Origin: Streptomyces sp. NRRL S-244
GTDB lineage: Bacteria > Actinomycetota > Actinomycetes > Streptomycetales > Streptomycetaceae
Assembly: GCF_000717915.1 (NCBI RefSeq)
Contig: NZ_JOCX01000012.1
Coordinates: forward strand, 62,001 to 126,000
DNA: 64,000 nucleotides
Reading direction: 5' to 3'
Below are positions 1 to 9,787 of the stretch, in pieces (position 1 is the stretch's first letter; the number at the start of each line of letters is the position of its first letter). Made by a program: the position numbers and the translations under genes. The notes under the pieces were generated by a model. The model saw only the letters and a program-made list of their open reading frames with translations. It made no database searches and was not told the DNA's origin.

Positions 1-2807
1 CGCCGGTCGAGCTTGCCGTTCGGCGTCACCGGCAGTCCGTCCAGCACGACCACGGCCGGGACCATGTGCTCGGGCAGCGCGGCGGCCAGCTCGCCGCGCA
101 CGGCGGCGGGGGTCGGCGCGGCGCCCGGGCGGGGCACCACGTACGCCACGAGCCGGGGATCGCCCGGCCGGTCCTCGCGGACGACGACCGCCGCGTGGGA
201 GACGCCCGCGCAGCCCGCGGCGGCGCTTTGGACCTCGCCCGGCTCGATGCGGAAGCCGCGGATCTTGACCTGGTCGTCGGTGCGGCCCAGGTACTCCAGG
301 ACGCCGTCGGCCCGCCAGCGCACCAGGTCGCCCGTGCGGTACATGCGGGCCCCCGGCTCGAAGGGGCAGGCCACGAACCGGTCGGCGGTCAGAGCGGGCC
401 GGCCGAGATAGCCGCGAGCCAGCTGCACGCCGGCCAGGTACAGCTCGCCCGCGGTGCCGGGCGCCACCGGGGCGAGCCGGCCGTCCAGGACGTACGTACG
501 GGTGTTGGCGGCGGGCCGGCCGATCGGGACGGTGGCGTCCCCGGCCCGGCAGGGCCAGAGCGTGACGTCGACCGCGGCCTCGGTCGGGCCGTACAGGTTG
601 TGCAGCTCCGCGCCGGGCAGGACCCGGAAGAAGGCGTCCTGGGTGTGCGGGGGCAGCGCTTCGCCACTGGCGATCACCCGGCGCAGCGAGCGGGCGCCCG
701 CCGCGGCGGGCTCGCGCAGGAACACGTCGAGCATGGACGGCACGAAGTGCGCGGTGGTGACGGACTCCCGCGCGATCAGGTCGGCCAGGTAGGCGGGGTC
801 CTGGTGGCCGCCGGGCTTCGCGACGACGAGGGTCGCCCCGGTCAGCAGCGGCCAGAAGAACTCCCACACCGAGACGTCGAAACCGCTCGGCGTCTTCTGC
901 AGCACCCGGTCCCCGGCCCCCAGGCCGTACTCCCGCTGCATCCACTCCAGCCGGTTGACGATGGCCCGGTGCGGGACCAGCGCGCCCTTGGGGCGCCCGG
1001 TGGAGCCGGAGGTGAAGATCGCGTACGCCGGGTGGTCGGGAAGGACCACCGGCCGCGATGCGGGATCCGCCGCGGGGAGCGGGGCGTCCAGCCGCAGCGT
1101 CGGCGTCCCCTGCGCCTCCCAGCCGGTGCTCAGCACCAGCGCCGGGGCGGCGTCGGCCATGATCCCGAGGTTGCGCTCCTCGGGCTGGCCGGGGTCGACG
1201 GGCAGGTAGGCGGCCCCCGCCTTCAGCACCCCGCACAGGGCGACCATCAGGTCGAGGGAGCGCGGTACGGCGACCGCGACCAGGCTCTCCGGTCCGATGC
1301 CGCGGGCCGCGAGCACGTCCGCGAGGCGGCCCGCCCGCTCGTCCAGTGCCCGGTAGGTCAGGGTTTCCCCCTCGAAGACGACGGCGGTGGCGTCCGGGGT
1401 CCGGGCCGCCTGCTCCGCGAGCAGCGCGGTCAGCGTCGACGCCGGGAGGGCGGCGGCGGTGTCGTTCCACTCGGCCAGGACCCGGTGGCGCTCGGCCGCG
1501 GTCAGCGCGTCCAGGACTTCCACCGGCGCGTCCGGGTCGGCCGTCCATCGCTCCAGCAGCCGCACCAGCCGCTCGCCCAGCTCCCGCACCCGCTCGGTGC
1601 CGATGAGCCCGGGGTGGTGGCTCAGCCGCAGGCCGAGCGCCGCGCCCGGCTCGACCACCAGGGTCAGCGGGAAGTGCGTGGTGTCCCGGAACCGGATCCG
1701 CGCCTCGAGGCCGAAGCCGGGCAGGTCGAGCGCGTAGTCGCTCATCGGGAAGTTCTCGAAGACCAGGTTCGTGTCGAAGAGCGCGGACGGGGAACCGGCC
1801 AGCTTCTGGATCTCCGTCAGCCCCAGGTGATCGTGGTCCACCAGCTCTGCCCGCTCGCGCTGGAGCTCCGCGCAGACCCGGCGCAGCGGGGCGGCCGCGT
1901 CGACCCGGGCCCGGACGGGCACGGTGTTGATCAGCATGCCGATCATCCGCTCCGAACCCGGCAGTTCGGCGGGGCGGCCGCTGACCGTGAGACCGAAGAC
2001 CACGTCGTCCTGCCCGGTGGCGCGGGCCATGAGCACCGCCCAGGCGCCCTGGACCACGCTGGTCAGCAGCAGCCCGCACTCCCGGGCCCGCGCGGTCAGC
2101 GCCGCCGTCCGCTCCTCGTCCAGCCGCACCACCACGTCCTCGGGGGTGGCACCGGGGGAGACCCGGCCGGCGCCGTCCGCGATCCGGCCGGGCGCACCGA
2201 GACCGGCCAGGGCGGTGCGCCAGGCCTCCTCGGCGGCGGGCCGGTCGCAGCGCGCGAGGTGCGCCAGGTACTCCCGGTAGGGCCGTACCGGCTCCGGCTC
2301 GCCACCCGCGTACAGGGTGAACAGCTCGCGGAAGAGCAGCCCGAACGACCAGCCGTCCAGCAGGATGTGATGGGCCGATACCAGGAGTCGGTGCCGGTCG
2401 TCCGCCAGCCGCAGCAGCGTGAACCGCAGCAGCGGCGGGCGGCGGCTGTCGACGCCCTGTGCCCAGTCCTCCTCCGTCAGCTCCACGGCCCGCTCCTCGG
2501 CCGCCCCGGCGGGCAGAGCGCCGAGGTCGTGCTCCCGCCAGGCCGGCTCCATGTCCCGGCGGACCACCTGGACGGGATCGCCGTTCTTGCGGTGGGTGAG
2601 GACCACCCGCAGGTTGGCGTGACGGCGCAGCAGCTCCCAGGCGGCCCGGCGCAGCCGTCCCGCGTCGAGCGTCCCGTCCAGGTCGACGGTGAACTGGGCG
2701 ATGTAGAGGTGCTTGGAGTCCTCGTCGTACCCGGAGTGGAAGAGCATGCCCTCCTGCAGCGGGGAGAGGGGCAGGACGTCCTCGATGGCCGGCCGGCTGG
2801 TGTTCAT
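1..2807 (-). CDS. NRPS, C-A module, 3' end beyond window (Ser predicted)
   Basis: The 935 visible codons start at an ATG at 2807 and run off the left edge. Residues 1 to about 440 are a condensation domain: it opens with [13 protein letters not shown] and has the catalytic motif HHILLDG near residue 145. An adenylation domain follows, with [10 protein letters not shown], the YGPTE core motif, and NGKLD just before the edge. Aligning [24 protein letters not shown] and [13 protein letters not shown] with the GrsA-PheA pocket gives the ten-residue code DVWHISLVDK, which matches serine codes. This is my manual alignment. A carrier domain and further modules are expected to the left. It is the last gene seen in the NRPS operon, 101 bases after the T-E gene. 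No strong ribosome site precedes the start. Confidence 0.93.
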   Translation of the reverse strand, partial: MNTSRPAIEDVLPLSPLQEGMLFHSGYDEDSKHLYIAQFTVDLDGTLDAGRLRRAAWELLRRHANLRVVLTHRKNGDPVQVVRRDMEPAWREHDLGALPAGAAEERAVELTEEDWAQGVDSRRPPLLRFTLLRLADDRHRLLVSAHHILLDGWSFGLLFRELFTLYAGGEPEPVRPYREYLAHLARCDRPAAEEAWRTALAGLGAPGRIADGAGRVSPGATPEDVVVRLDEERTAALTARARECGLLLTSVVQGAWAVLMARATGQDDVVFGLTVSGRPAELPGSERMIGMLINTVPVRARVDAAAPLRRVCAELQRERAELVDHDHLGLTEIQKLAGSPSALFDTNLVFENFPMSDYALDLPGFGLEARIRFRDTTHFPLTLVVEPGAALGLRLSHHPGLIGTERVRELGERLVRLLERWTADPDAPVEVLDALTAAERHRVLAEWNDTAAALPASTLTALLAEQAARTPDATAVVFEGETLTYRALDERAGRLADVLAARGIGPESLVAVAVPRSLDLMVALCGVLKAGAAYLPVDPGQPEERNLGIMADAAPALVLSTGWEAQGTPTLRLDAPLPAADPASRPVVLPDHPAYAIFTSGSTGRPKGALVPHRAIVNRLEWMQREYGLGAGDRVLQKTPSGFDVSVWEFFWPLLTGATLVVAKPGGHQDPAYLADLIARESVTTAHFVPSMLDVFLREPAAAGARSLRRVIASGEALPPHTQDAFFRVLPGAELHNLYGPTEAAVDVTLWPCRAGDATVPIGRPAANTRTYVLDGRLAPVAPGTAGELYLAGVQLARGYLGRPALTADRFVACPFEPGARMYRTGDLVRWRADGVLEYLGRTDDQVKIRGFRIEPGEVQSAAAGCAGVSHAAVVVREDRPGDPRLVAYVVPRPGAAPTPAAVRGELAAALPEHMVPAVVVLDGLPVTPNGKLDR

Positions 2808-2892
2808 GGCTGATGTCGCTTTCTGGGAGTCCGTCGGAGAGCGACGGCGGGGCGGGGGTGCGGTCCGGTCGGGGACAGCGGTCCGGTCGAGG

Positions 2893-2923
2893 TCAGAGGA
2901 GGCCGAGCTCAGAGGAGGCCGAG
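2893..2923. repeat. Tandem 16-bp repeat at the stop codon of the T-E gene
   Basis: TCAGAGGAGGCCGAG occurs at 2893-2907 and again at 2909-2923. The second copy carries the TGA stop (read on the minus strand) and last codons of the T-E gene. The first copy is therefore a duplicate of the gene's 3' end lying just past the stop. Confidence 0.85.
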
Positions 2924-4636
2924 GGAGGCCGCGAGGTCGTCCAGTTCGTCCTGGCCGATCGCGTCGAGCGTCAGGCCGGAGGCGGGCGGGACGGTGGACG
3001 GGACCGCGGGGCCGGTGCGGTCGGCCAGGACGACGAGGGCGCCGAGCATCCGGAACCAGCCCTCGGCCAGCGCCCGGACCTCCGCCTCGTCGTGGACGCC
3101 GTCGGCCCAGGCCCAGTCGGCGTGCAGGACGGGTCCGTCCGCCGACTCCAGGACGAAGGCGTTCACCTCGACGGCGTGCGCCATCGGCATGCCCGGGCCG
3201 GGGGCGTCGAGCCGGGCCCCGTGGGCGGGCAGCAGCTGCCAGTCGCCGCCGCCCGGACCGCCCAGCCGGCCCAGGTAGTTGAAACCGAGGCCCGCGGGCT
3301 CCGCCGCGGCGAGCTCCTTGCCGACGACCGGGTCGAGGTGGCGCAGCAGGCCGTACCCGATGCCCTTGCGCGGGATCTCCCGCAGCTGCTCCCGGACCCG
3401 CCGCAGTGCCTCACCGGCGGTGGGGCCGCCGTCCTCGGCGTCCGCCGCGCCCAGGCCTTCCAGGGCGAAGCGGGTGGGGAAGAGGGTGGTGAACCAGCCG
3501 ACGGTACGGGAGAGGTCGGCCTCGGCGCCGATGTCCTCCCGGCCGTGGCCCTCCAGCTCCACCAGGACCTCCGGGCCACAGGGCCGCCACCGGGCCAGGG
3601 CCAGGGAGAGCCCGGCCAGCAGCACCTCGTTGGCGTCGGCGCCCAGCCGGTCGGCCACCGACGTCAGCAGCGGCCCGGCCGTCGCCGCGGGCAGGCTCAG
3701 GGCGAGGTGCCCGGCGCGGTCCTCGTGGTCGCGGGCCGGATCCAGCGGGCGGCGGCCCGCGATGCCCGCACCCGGCCGCACCACACCGCTCCAGTACGGG
3801 GCTTCGGCCGCGGTCCGCTCCCCGGCCGCCTCCGCGGTGAGCAGCTCGGACCAGCTGCGGAACGAGGTGGCCACCGGGTCGAGGGCCCCGGCGGGGGCCC
3901 GTCCGGCGGCGACCGCCTCCCAGGCCCGGGTGAGGTCCCCGGTCAGCACCCGCCAGGAGATCCCGTCCACGACCACGTGGTTGACGACCAGGGCCAGCGC
4001 CCCGGGCAGCCCGGCCCCGGCGTCGAACCAGACGGCCTGCACGATCACCCCGCCGCCCACCGAGAGCCGGTCGCGGGCCGCGTGCACCTCCCGCCCGACC
4101 TCCTCGGCGGTGGCCTCGCGGCCCTCCGTCGCCACCCGGCGCAGGCACTCCGCGGCGCGCACCGACCCCGCCGGGCGGGTCCGCCAGCCGGAGCCGTCCC
4201 GGACCACGCGCAGCATGTCGTGCCGGTCCAGGACCGCCTGGAGCACCTCGGCCGCGCTCTGCCCGGTCAGTCCGGCCGGGGTCCGCACCACCAGGTACTG
4301 GTGGTAGCGGTCGGCGGGCCCGCCGCGCTCGTCGAGCCAGTGCATCACCGGCGTCGGCCGGACCGGCCCGACCCCGTCGTCGGCACCGGACCGGGCGGAC
4401 CGGGCCAGCGGCCGCGCGGCGGCGGCCAGGGCCGCCACGTCCGGCAGGGTCAGCACGTCCCGGACGGTGATGCGCAGCCCGGCCCGGCGGGCCGCGCCGA
4501 CCACCTGCACGGCGATGATGCTGTCACCGCCGAGCCGGACGAAGCCGTCCTGCGGGCCGACCTCCTGGATTCCGAACAGGTCCGCCAGGACACCGCACAG
4601 GATCCGCTCCGCCTCGGTCACGTCGATTCCCCTCAT
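2909..4636 (-). CDS. NRPS T-E didomain (carrier plus epimerization)
   Basis: This 575-residue protein begins with a peptidyl carrier domain; the phosphopantetheine serine is Ser39 in LGGDSI. The rest is an epimerization domain: PVMHWLDE near residue 98, [10 protein letters not shown] (second His of HHxxxDG kept, first replaced by Asn), EGHGRED followed by [12 protein letters not shown], and FNYLGR near the end. These are E-type rather than C-type motifs. It has no adenylation domain, so its carrier must be loaded in trans, most simply by the stand-alone A domain encoded 58 bases upstream. The pair would deliver a D-amino acid to the next C-A protein. Splitting A from T-E into separate proteins is unusual. 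Confidence 0.9.
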   Translation of the reverse strand: MRGIDVTEAERILCGVLADLFGIQEVGPQDGFVRLGGDSIIAVQVVGAARRAGLRITVRDVLTLPDVAALAAAARPLARSARSGADDGVGPVRPTPVMHWLDERGGPADRYHQYLVVRTPAGLTGQSAAEVLQAVLDRHDMLRVVRDGSGWRTRPAGSVRAAECLRRVATEGREATAEEVGREVHAARDRLSVGGGVIVQAVWFDAGAGLPGALALVVNHVVVDGISWRVLTGDLTRAWEAVAAGRAPAGALDPVATSFRSWSELLTAEAAGERTAAEAPYWSGVVRPGAGIAGRRPLDPARDHEDRAGHLALSLPAATAGPLLTSVADRLGADANEVLLAGLSLALARWRPCGPEVLVELEGHGREDIGAEADLSRTVGWFTTLFPTRFALEGLGAADAEDGGPTAGEALRRVREQLREIPRKGIGYGLLRHLDPVVGKELAAAEPAGLGFNYLGRLGGPGGGDWQLLPAHGARLDAPGPGMPMAHAVEVNAFVLESADGPVLHADWAWADGVHDEAEVRALAEGWFRMLGALVVLADRTGPAVPSTVPPASGLTLDAIGQDELDDLAASLGLL

Positions 4637-4694
4637 AGTCTTCCTCGTTCTCGTTCTCGTTCGCCGCGGGCCTCCGCGGGCCTCCGCGTGCTCG

Positions 4695-6221
4695 TCAGAC
4701 GGCGGTGCGGGCCGGGGCGAACAGCGTCCGCAGGGCGGCCCGGTCGACCTTTCCGTTGGCGGTCACCGGCAGGTCCTCCACGGGCCGGAAGTGCCGGGGC
4801 ACCATGTACGCGGGCAGGTGCGCGGCGCACGCCGCGGCCAGCTCCTCGGGCCCGGGGCCGTCCGCCCCCGTCCGGGTCCACACGGCCGCCAGCCGGCGCG
4901 AGCCCGCGACCTCCACCGCCACCACCACGGCCCGGCGGACCCCCGGGACCGCGCCCAGGACCGCCTCGACCTCGCCGGGCTCGACCCGGTACCCGCTCAC
5001 CTTGAGCTGGTCGTCGGCCCGGGCCACGAAGTGGAAGTCCGCCCCGTCGAACCGGACGACGTCCCCCGTGGCGTACGTACGGCGCGGGGTCCCGTCGCGG
5101 TGGGGCAGGGTCCGGAAGCGGGCCGCGGTCAGCTCCGGGTCGCCCAGATAGCCGAGGCCGACACTGCCCCCGCCGACGACCAGCTCCGCCTCCTCGCCCG
5201 CCGCGAACGGCCGCAGCACGCCGTCCGCCTCGCGCAGCAGCTCCGCCCCGGCGACTGCACCGCCGATCGGCGGGTGCTCGGGCCAGGAAGCGGCCTCCCG
5301 CGGGTCCAGCCGGTACTGCGTGACCACGTGGGTCTCGCTGGGCCCGTACTCGTTGACCAGGGCGACCCCGGCGGCCGCGCAGAACTCCCGCACCTCGGAG
5401 TTGACGACGAGGCGCTCGCCCGCGACCGCGATCTCCCGCAGGTCGGGCATCGCGTCCGGTTCGAACACGGCGGCCGTGGCCAGCGCGTGCAGCCCCACCA
5501 CCGGCAGGAACAGCCGGGCGACGCGCTGTTCGCGGATCAGGTCCATCAGCGCGAAGGGGTCCTGGCGTTCCCCGTCGGAGACGACGACCAGCGCGGCCCC
5601 GGCCAGCCAGGTGGTGACGATCTCCTCGTAGCCCACGTCGAAGCCGATCGAGGCCGCCTGGAGGGTGTGCGGCGGGCGGTCGTGGGCCCAGTGCCGCACG
5701 TGCCAGTCGCCGAGCGCGGCCAGCACCGACGGGGGAACGGCCACCGACTTGGGCTCACCGGTCGATCCGGAAGTGGGGATGACGTACCCGACGGTCCCCT
5801 CGCGCAGCTCCTCCAGCGGGGCGCCGCGCAGCTCGCCGAAGGCGACCTCGGCGGGGCCGAGCCCGGTCGGCGCGGTGTGGTCGGGACGGACCAGCAGGGC
5901 GCAGAGCCGGGCGATCCGCGCGGCCCGCGGCGCGGGCATGCCCGGGTCGACGCAGACCACGCCCAGGCCGGCCCGCCAGGCGCCGAGCACCGCGGCGCAG
6001 CGCTCCCAGGACCGTTCGCCGTGGACGGCGACCACGTCGTCCGGTCCCAGGCCGCGGGCGGCGAGCCCGCCCGCGATCTCGGCGGACAGCCGGTCGAGTT
6101 CGCCGTAGGTGCGGGCGACGCCGCCGTCGACGACGGCCACCGCCGCGGGGTCGCGGCGGACGGCACGGATCAGGGGCCGGACGAGTGAATGCCGCGGTCC
6201 GCGCGCGTCGTCGGTGTGCAT
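4695..6221 (-). CDS. Stand-alone NRPS adenylation domain
   Basis: This 508-residue protein is an A domain only. It has the STGEP core motif (TSGSTGEPKS), NEYGPSETH, a YATGDVVRF motif and the catalytic Lys in TANGKVDR at the C-terminus. I chose the ATG at 6221 because GAAGGGA lies 6 bases upstream; an in-frame start further up (6302) would add a Pro/Ala-rich tail inside the preceding intergenic DNA. Pocket residues by manual alignment are D-V-E-F-A-A-E-V-V-K. Asp235 and Lys517 are present, as expected for an alpha-amino acid. I cannot match the code to a substrate; it is not the usual Hpg code (DIFHLGLLCK type). It probably loads the T-E protein encoded just downstream. Confidence 0.88.
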   Translation of the reverse strand: MHTDDARGPRHSLVRPLIRAVRRDPAAVAVVDGGVARTYGELDRLSAEIAGGLAARGLGPDDVVAVHGERSWERCAAVLGAWRAGLGVVCVDPGMPAPRAARIARLCALLVRPDHTAPTGLGPAEVAFGELRGAPLEELREGTVGYVIPTSGSTGEPKSVAVPPSVLAALGDWHVRHWAHDRPPHTLQAASIGFDVGYEEIVTTWLAGAALVVVSDGERQDPFALMDLIREQRVARLFLPVVGLHALATAAVFEPDAMPDLREIAVAGERLVVNSEVREFCAAAGVALVNEYGPSETHVVTQYRLDPREAASWPEHPPIGGAVAGAELLREADGVLRPFAAGEEAELVVGGGSVGLGYLGDPELTAARFRTLPHRDGTPRRTYATGDVVRFDGADFHFVARADDQLKVSGYRVEPGEVEAVLGAVPGVRRAVVVAVEVAGSRRLAAVWTRTGADGPGPEELAAACAAHLPAYMVPRHFRPVEDLPVTANGKVDRAALRTLFAPARTAV

Positions 6222-6294
6222 GGACGTCCCTTCTGGGGGTGGTGCGAGGAGAGCGGGGAGGGGAGCGGGGAGGGGCGCGGGCGGGGCGAGGGGC

Positions 6295-7605
6295 TCAGTC
6301 ATGCGGTGCCGCGCCGTGCTCGTCGATCAGCGCCGCCAGCCGGTCGAGCCCGTCCTCGATCCGGTCGGGGTCCAAGGAGCTGCACGACAGCCGCAGTTGG
6401 CGCCCGGCCCGCTCCTGGTCGCTGAAGTGGCGCATCGGCGTGAAGAGCACCCCGTGCCGGACGGCGGCCTCCTCGACCAGGGCGTCGGTCACCGGGAACG
6501 GCACGTCGAGCACGACGAAGAAGCCGCCCGCGGGGGCGATCCACCGGACCCCGGGCATCCGGGCGAACCGCCGGTCCAGCCCCTGGAGCAGACAGCGCAG
6601 GTTGCGCCGGTAGACGTCGATCTGGCGGCGGTTGGCCTCCAGCAGGCTGCCGCCGTGCTCCAGCAGCATGCCGCCGACCAGCGCCTGAGCCACCGGCGGG
6701 GTGTTGACGGTCAGCATGCTCTTGGCCCGGGCCAGCTCGTCGGCCAGCAGCGCCGGGCCGCCCGCCCCCGTGACCCGCTGGTCCGCGACGGCGAAGCCCA
6801 CCCGGGCGCCGGGGAAGCAGGTCTTGGCCAGCGAGCCCAGGTAGACGACCCGCTGCCCGGTGTCGAGGGCCTTCAGCGTCGGTGGCCGGGAGTCGTCCGC
6901 CATCCGGAAGTACCCGTACGGGTTGTCCTCCAGCAGCAGCACGTCCTCCTGCTCCGCGACCTCCAGCAGCTCCCGGCGCGTCGCCGTCCCCAGGGAGTGG
7001 CCGCTCGGGTTGGAGAAGTCCGGCACCAGGTACAGCGCCCGGGGCCGTTCCCCGGCCGCGCGGACCTCGCGGATCCGCTCGCGGACCTGCTCCGGACACA
7101 CCCCGCGGGGGCCCTCGGGCACCGACCGCACCGGGAGGTCCAGCAGCCGGGCCGCGCCCGTCAGCCCGACGTACGTCGGGTCCAGGGCCAGCACCACGTC
7201 CCGCGGGCCGGCCTTCAGGGCGCGCAGCACGAGCCACAGCGCCTCCTGCGCGCCCACCGTGACCAGGACGGCCTCCGGGTCGCAGACGATGCCCTCGTCC
7301 CGTTCGAGGTGACGGGCGATCAGCTCGTGCACGACGCCCTTGGTGCGGCCGTACTGGAACAGCTCCCGCCGCACCCCGGCCTCGTCGTAGCCCTTGTCCG
7401 CGGTGAGGTGGTGGATGTACGTGTCGAGGTAGCGGTGCAGGTCGGACGGGTCGAAGAAGTCCTCCGTCGGCCGCCCGGGGGCGAAGGAGACCGCCTCGGG
7501 GAACCGTCCCGCGATCTCGTTGAGGAAGGTCATGGACAGCAGCGCGGGGTCCGCGAGGGACGCGTGCAGATCGGCCCGGTCCAGGGCCACGGCCGTGGGG
7601 GTCAC
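6295..7605 (-). CDS. hpgT: 4-hydroxyphenylglycine aminotransferase HpgT
   Basis: A 436-residue fold-type I PLP aminotransferase. The PLP lysine is Lys261 in SLAKT; the cofactor-binding Asn/Tyr region reads DFSNPSGHS and EDNPYGYF. It is expected to transaminate 4-hydroxyphenylglyoxylate to 4-hydroxyphenylglycine, usually with tyrosine as amino donor. General 2-aminoadipate/MocR-type aminotransferases look similar, so the assignment rests on the two genes directly upstream, hmo and hmaS. Its GTG start overlaps the hmo stop by 4 bases (GTGA), indicating translational coupling. Hpg made here is probably used by modules beyond the left edge. Confidence 0.9.
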   Translation of the reverse strand: MTPTAVALDRADLHASLADPALLSMTFLNEIAGRFPEAVSFAPGRPTEDFFDPSDLHRYLDTYIHHLTADKGYDEAGVRRELFQYGRTKGVVHELIARHLERDEGIVCDPEAVLVTVGAQEALWLVLRALKAGPRDVVLALDPTYVGLTGAARLLDLPVRSVPEGPRGVCPEQVRERIREVRAAGERPRALYLVPDFSNPSGHSLGTATRRELLEVAEQEDVLLLEDNPYGYFRMADDSRPPTLKALDTGQRVVYLGSLAKTCFPGARVGFAVADQRVTGAGGPALLADELARAKSMLTVNTPPVAQALVGGMLLEHGGSLLEANRRQIDVYRRNLRCLLQGLDRRFARMPGVRWIAPAGGFFVVLDVPFPVTDALVEEAAVRHGVLFTPMRHFSDQERAGRQLRLSCSSLDPDRIEDGLDRLAALIDEHGAAPHD

Positions 7606-8708
7606 CGGCCCGCCCCCAGCGTCGTCAGCCAGGGTGCGTCGGCGGGGGTGCCGCAGCCCGACAGCTCCAGGGCGGAGCGCAGTTCGGCCGCCAGCAGCCC
7701 CAGCACCCGGGACACGCCCTCCGCGCCGTCCGCGGCCAGGCCCCAGAGGACGGGGCGGCCCAGCAGCACCCCGTCCGCGCCGAGCGCCAGGGCCTTCAGG
7801 ACGTCGGTCCCGCCGCGGATCCCGCTGTCCAGCAGCAGTCGGCAGGACGGCGGGACCGCCTCCCGGACCGCGGGCAGCATGTCCGCGCTGGCGACCGCGC
7901 CGTCGAGCTGGCGGCCGCCGTGGTTGGAGACGACGATGGCGTCCGCGCCGGCCGCGGCCGCGGTCGCGGCGTCACCCGGATCGAGGATCCCCTTGACGAT
8001 CAGGGGCAGTTCCGTCTGCTCCCGCAGCCGGGCCAGGTCGTCCCAGCCCAGGGCGCGGGCGAAGGACTCGGCGGTGTGCTCCGCCACCGCGCACGTCCCG
8101 GCCCGGCGCTCGGCGGCCCGGCGGGTCGTGGCCGGGTCGAGGTGTGCGGCCGCCACGCCCGCCGGCAGGGCGAAGCCGTTGCGCAGGTCGCGCAGGCGCC
8201 GGCCCATCGAGGGGACGTCGACCGTGACCATCACCGCGGCGCAGCCCGCGTCCTCGGCGCGCCGCACCAGCTCGGCGGTGAGCCCCGGGTCCCGCTGGCA
8301 GTACAGCTGGAACCAGGTGACCCCGCCCAGCGCCGTGACCTCCTCCACCGGCACGCTGCTCAGCGTGCTCAGGGTGAACGGCACTCCGGCGGCCGCCGCC
8401 GCGCGGGCCGTGGCCAGCTCGCCCTCGGGGTGGAGCAGCCGCTGGTAGGCCATGGGCGCGACCGCCACGGGCAGGGCCGCCCGGCCGCCCGGGAGTTCGG
8501 CCGAGGTGTCAAGCGCCCCGGGACCCGACAGGACGCGGGGGACGAGGCGGATCCGGTCCAGGGCGGCCCGGTTGGCGGCCAGGGTCAGCTCCTCGCCGCT
8601 GCCGCCCGCGATGAAGTCCCAGACCTCCGGGGGCAGGGCCCGGCGGGCGGGTCCGGCGAAGTCCTCCAGCCGGACCGGGACCGGCGCGGTGTCGTGACCG
8701 GCGCTCAC
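7602..8708 (-). CDS. hmo: 4-hydroxymandelate oxidase
   Basis: A 368-residue FMN-dependent alpha-hydroxy acid oxidase of the glycolate/lactate oxidase family. Visible family motifs are WDFIAGGSGEE, the lysine in VKGI, the catalytic His in SNHGGRQLDG, and DSGIRGGTDVLKALALGA for FMN phosphate binding. In this setting it oxidises 4-hydroxymandelate to 4-hydroxyphenylglyoxylate, the middle step of Hpg synthesis. The GTG start overlaps the hmaS stop by 4 bases, and its own stop overlaps the hpgT start. Alone it could be read as a lactate oxidase; the triplet of genes decides. Confidence 0.92.
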   Translation of the reverse strand: MSAGHDTAPVPVRLEDFAGPARRALPPEVWDFIAGGSGEELTLAANRAALDRIRLVPRVLSGPGALDTSAELPGGRAALPVAVAPMAYQRLLHPEGELATARAAAAAGVPFTLSTLSSVPVEEVTALGGVTWFQLYCQRDPGLTAELVRRAEDAGCAAVMVTVDVPSMGRRLRDLRNGFALPAGVAAAHLDPATTRRAAERRAGTCAVAEHTAESFARALGWDDLARLREQTELPLIVKGILDPGDAATAAAAGADAIVVSNHGGRQLDGAVASADMLPAVREAVPPSCRLLLDSGIRGGTDVLKALALGADGVLLGRPVLWGLAADGAEGVSRVLGLLAAELRSALELSGCGTPADAPWLTTLGAGR

Positions 8709-9787
8709 CGCAGGACCTCTCCGGCGCCCAGCCGCTCGGCCTCGACGGCCTCGTACAGGGCCTTGATGTTGCCGTTGCCGAAGGTGCGGGCGCCGAACCG
8801 CTCGATCACCTCGTGGAAGAGGGTGCGGCGCGGGTGGGTGGAGCGGGTGAAGATCTGGAAGAGCTGCCCGTCGTGGTCCTCGTCGACCAGGACGCTGATG
8901 CGCCGGAGCTCCTGCGTGGAGTGCCGGGCCAGGTCGAGCCGGTCCGCGAGCATCGTGTAGTAGGTGTCGGGGACGCTCAGGAACTCCACGCCGCGCTCGC
9001 GCAGCGCCCCGACCGCCCGGACGACGTCCCGGGAGGCGAAGGCGATGTGCTGGACGCCCGCGCCGCCGTGCTCGGCGAGGAACCGGTCGATCTGCCCCGG
9101 CTCGCGGGAGGTGTCGGGCTCGATCAGGGTCAGGGTGACCTCGCCGGAGGCGCTCTGCACCACCTTGGAGTCCATGGCCTGCGCGCCGACCCGGATGAGC
9201 TCCTGGAAGATCATGCGGAAGCCGAGGACGCGGGTGTAGAACTCCACGGTCCGGGCGAGTTGTCCGGCGGCCACGCAGACCGCGAAGTGGTCCAGCTCCT
9301 CCAGGAGTTCGCCGTCCGCGTCCGGTGCGGCGGCGTCCGGCAGCGGGGTGAAGCCCGGGGGCAGCCCGGCCGGGTCCGGCTCGACGAGGGTGTGCACGAC
9401 GTCGCCGAACCCGGCGACCACGGCCCGGGTGCGGCCGTCGGGGTCCCGGCGCGGCACGGCCAGGGGGACCGCGCCGCGGGAGACCGCCTCATCGAAGACG
9501 GCGGCCACGTCGGGCACGCTCAGCGCGATGTCGGCGACGCCGTCGCCGTGGGCCAGGACGTAGGCGGCGCCCGGGTGGTGCGGCGAGCGGGCCTGGGTGA
9601 GGACGAGGGAGATCCGGCCCTGGCGCAGGAGCAGGGACTCCGCGTCGGCGGACGCGGCGCGGGCGACCGCACGGAAACCGAAGCGGCCGGTCATCTCGGC
9701 CGCCGCCGACGCGAGGTCGGCGACGTAGGACTCGACGTGGCTGATGCCGAAGGCGGGGGAGAAGGTCATGGAGCTGCCGTTCGTCAT
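8705..9787 (-). CDS. hmaS: 4-hydroxymandelate synthase
   Basis: A 360-residue enzyme of the 4-hydroxyphenylpyruvate dioxygenase fold with two vicinal-oxygen-chelate halves. Iron ligands are the His in LDHFAV, the His in GVQHIAF and the Glu in LFHEVIER. HmaS converts 4-hydroxyphenylpyruvate to 4-hydroxymandelate, the first committed step to Hpg; HPPD, its homologue, makes homogentisate. The synthase call is based on the following hmo and hpgT genes. The ATG at 9787 overlaps the thioesterase stop by 4 bases (ATGA); a longer reading from 9892 would run inside the thioesterase gene and is not needed. Confidence 0.93.
   Translation of the reverse strand: MTNGSSMTFSPAFGISHVESYVADLASAAAEMTGRFGFRAVARAASADAESLLLRQGRISLVLTQARSPHHPGAAYVLAHGDGVADIALSVPDVAAVFDEAVSRGAVPLAVPRRDPDGRTRAVVAGFGDVVHTLVEPDPAGLPPGFTPLPDAAAPDADGELLEELDHFAVCVAAGQLARTVEFYTRVLGFRMIFQELIRVGAQAMDSKVVQSASGEVTLTLIEPDTSREPGQIDRFLAEHGGAGVQHIAFASRDVVRAVGALRERGVEFLSVPDTYYTMLADRLDLARHSTQELRRISVLVDEDHDGQLFQIFTRSTHPRRTLFHEVIERFGARTFGNGNIKALYEAVEAERLGAGEVLR

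Noticed and set aside
66..5005. Very long open frames on the plus strand across the NRPS genes
   Set aside because: They are shadow frames caused by high GC content. The minus-strand proteins have complete NRPS motifs, while the plus-strand translations are Arg/Gly/Pro-rich without any motif.
6222..6302. An N-terminal extension of the stand-alone A domain
   Set aside because: The extension is Pro/Ala/Leu-rich low complexity, while a good ribosome site precedes the internal ATG at 6221.
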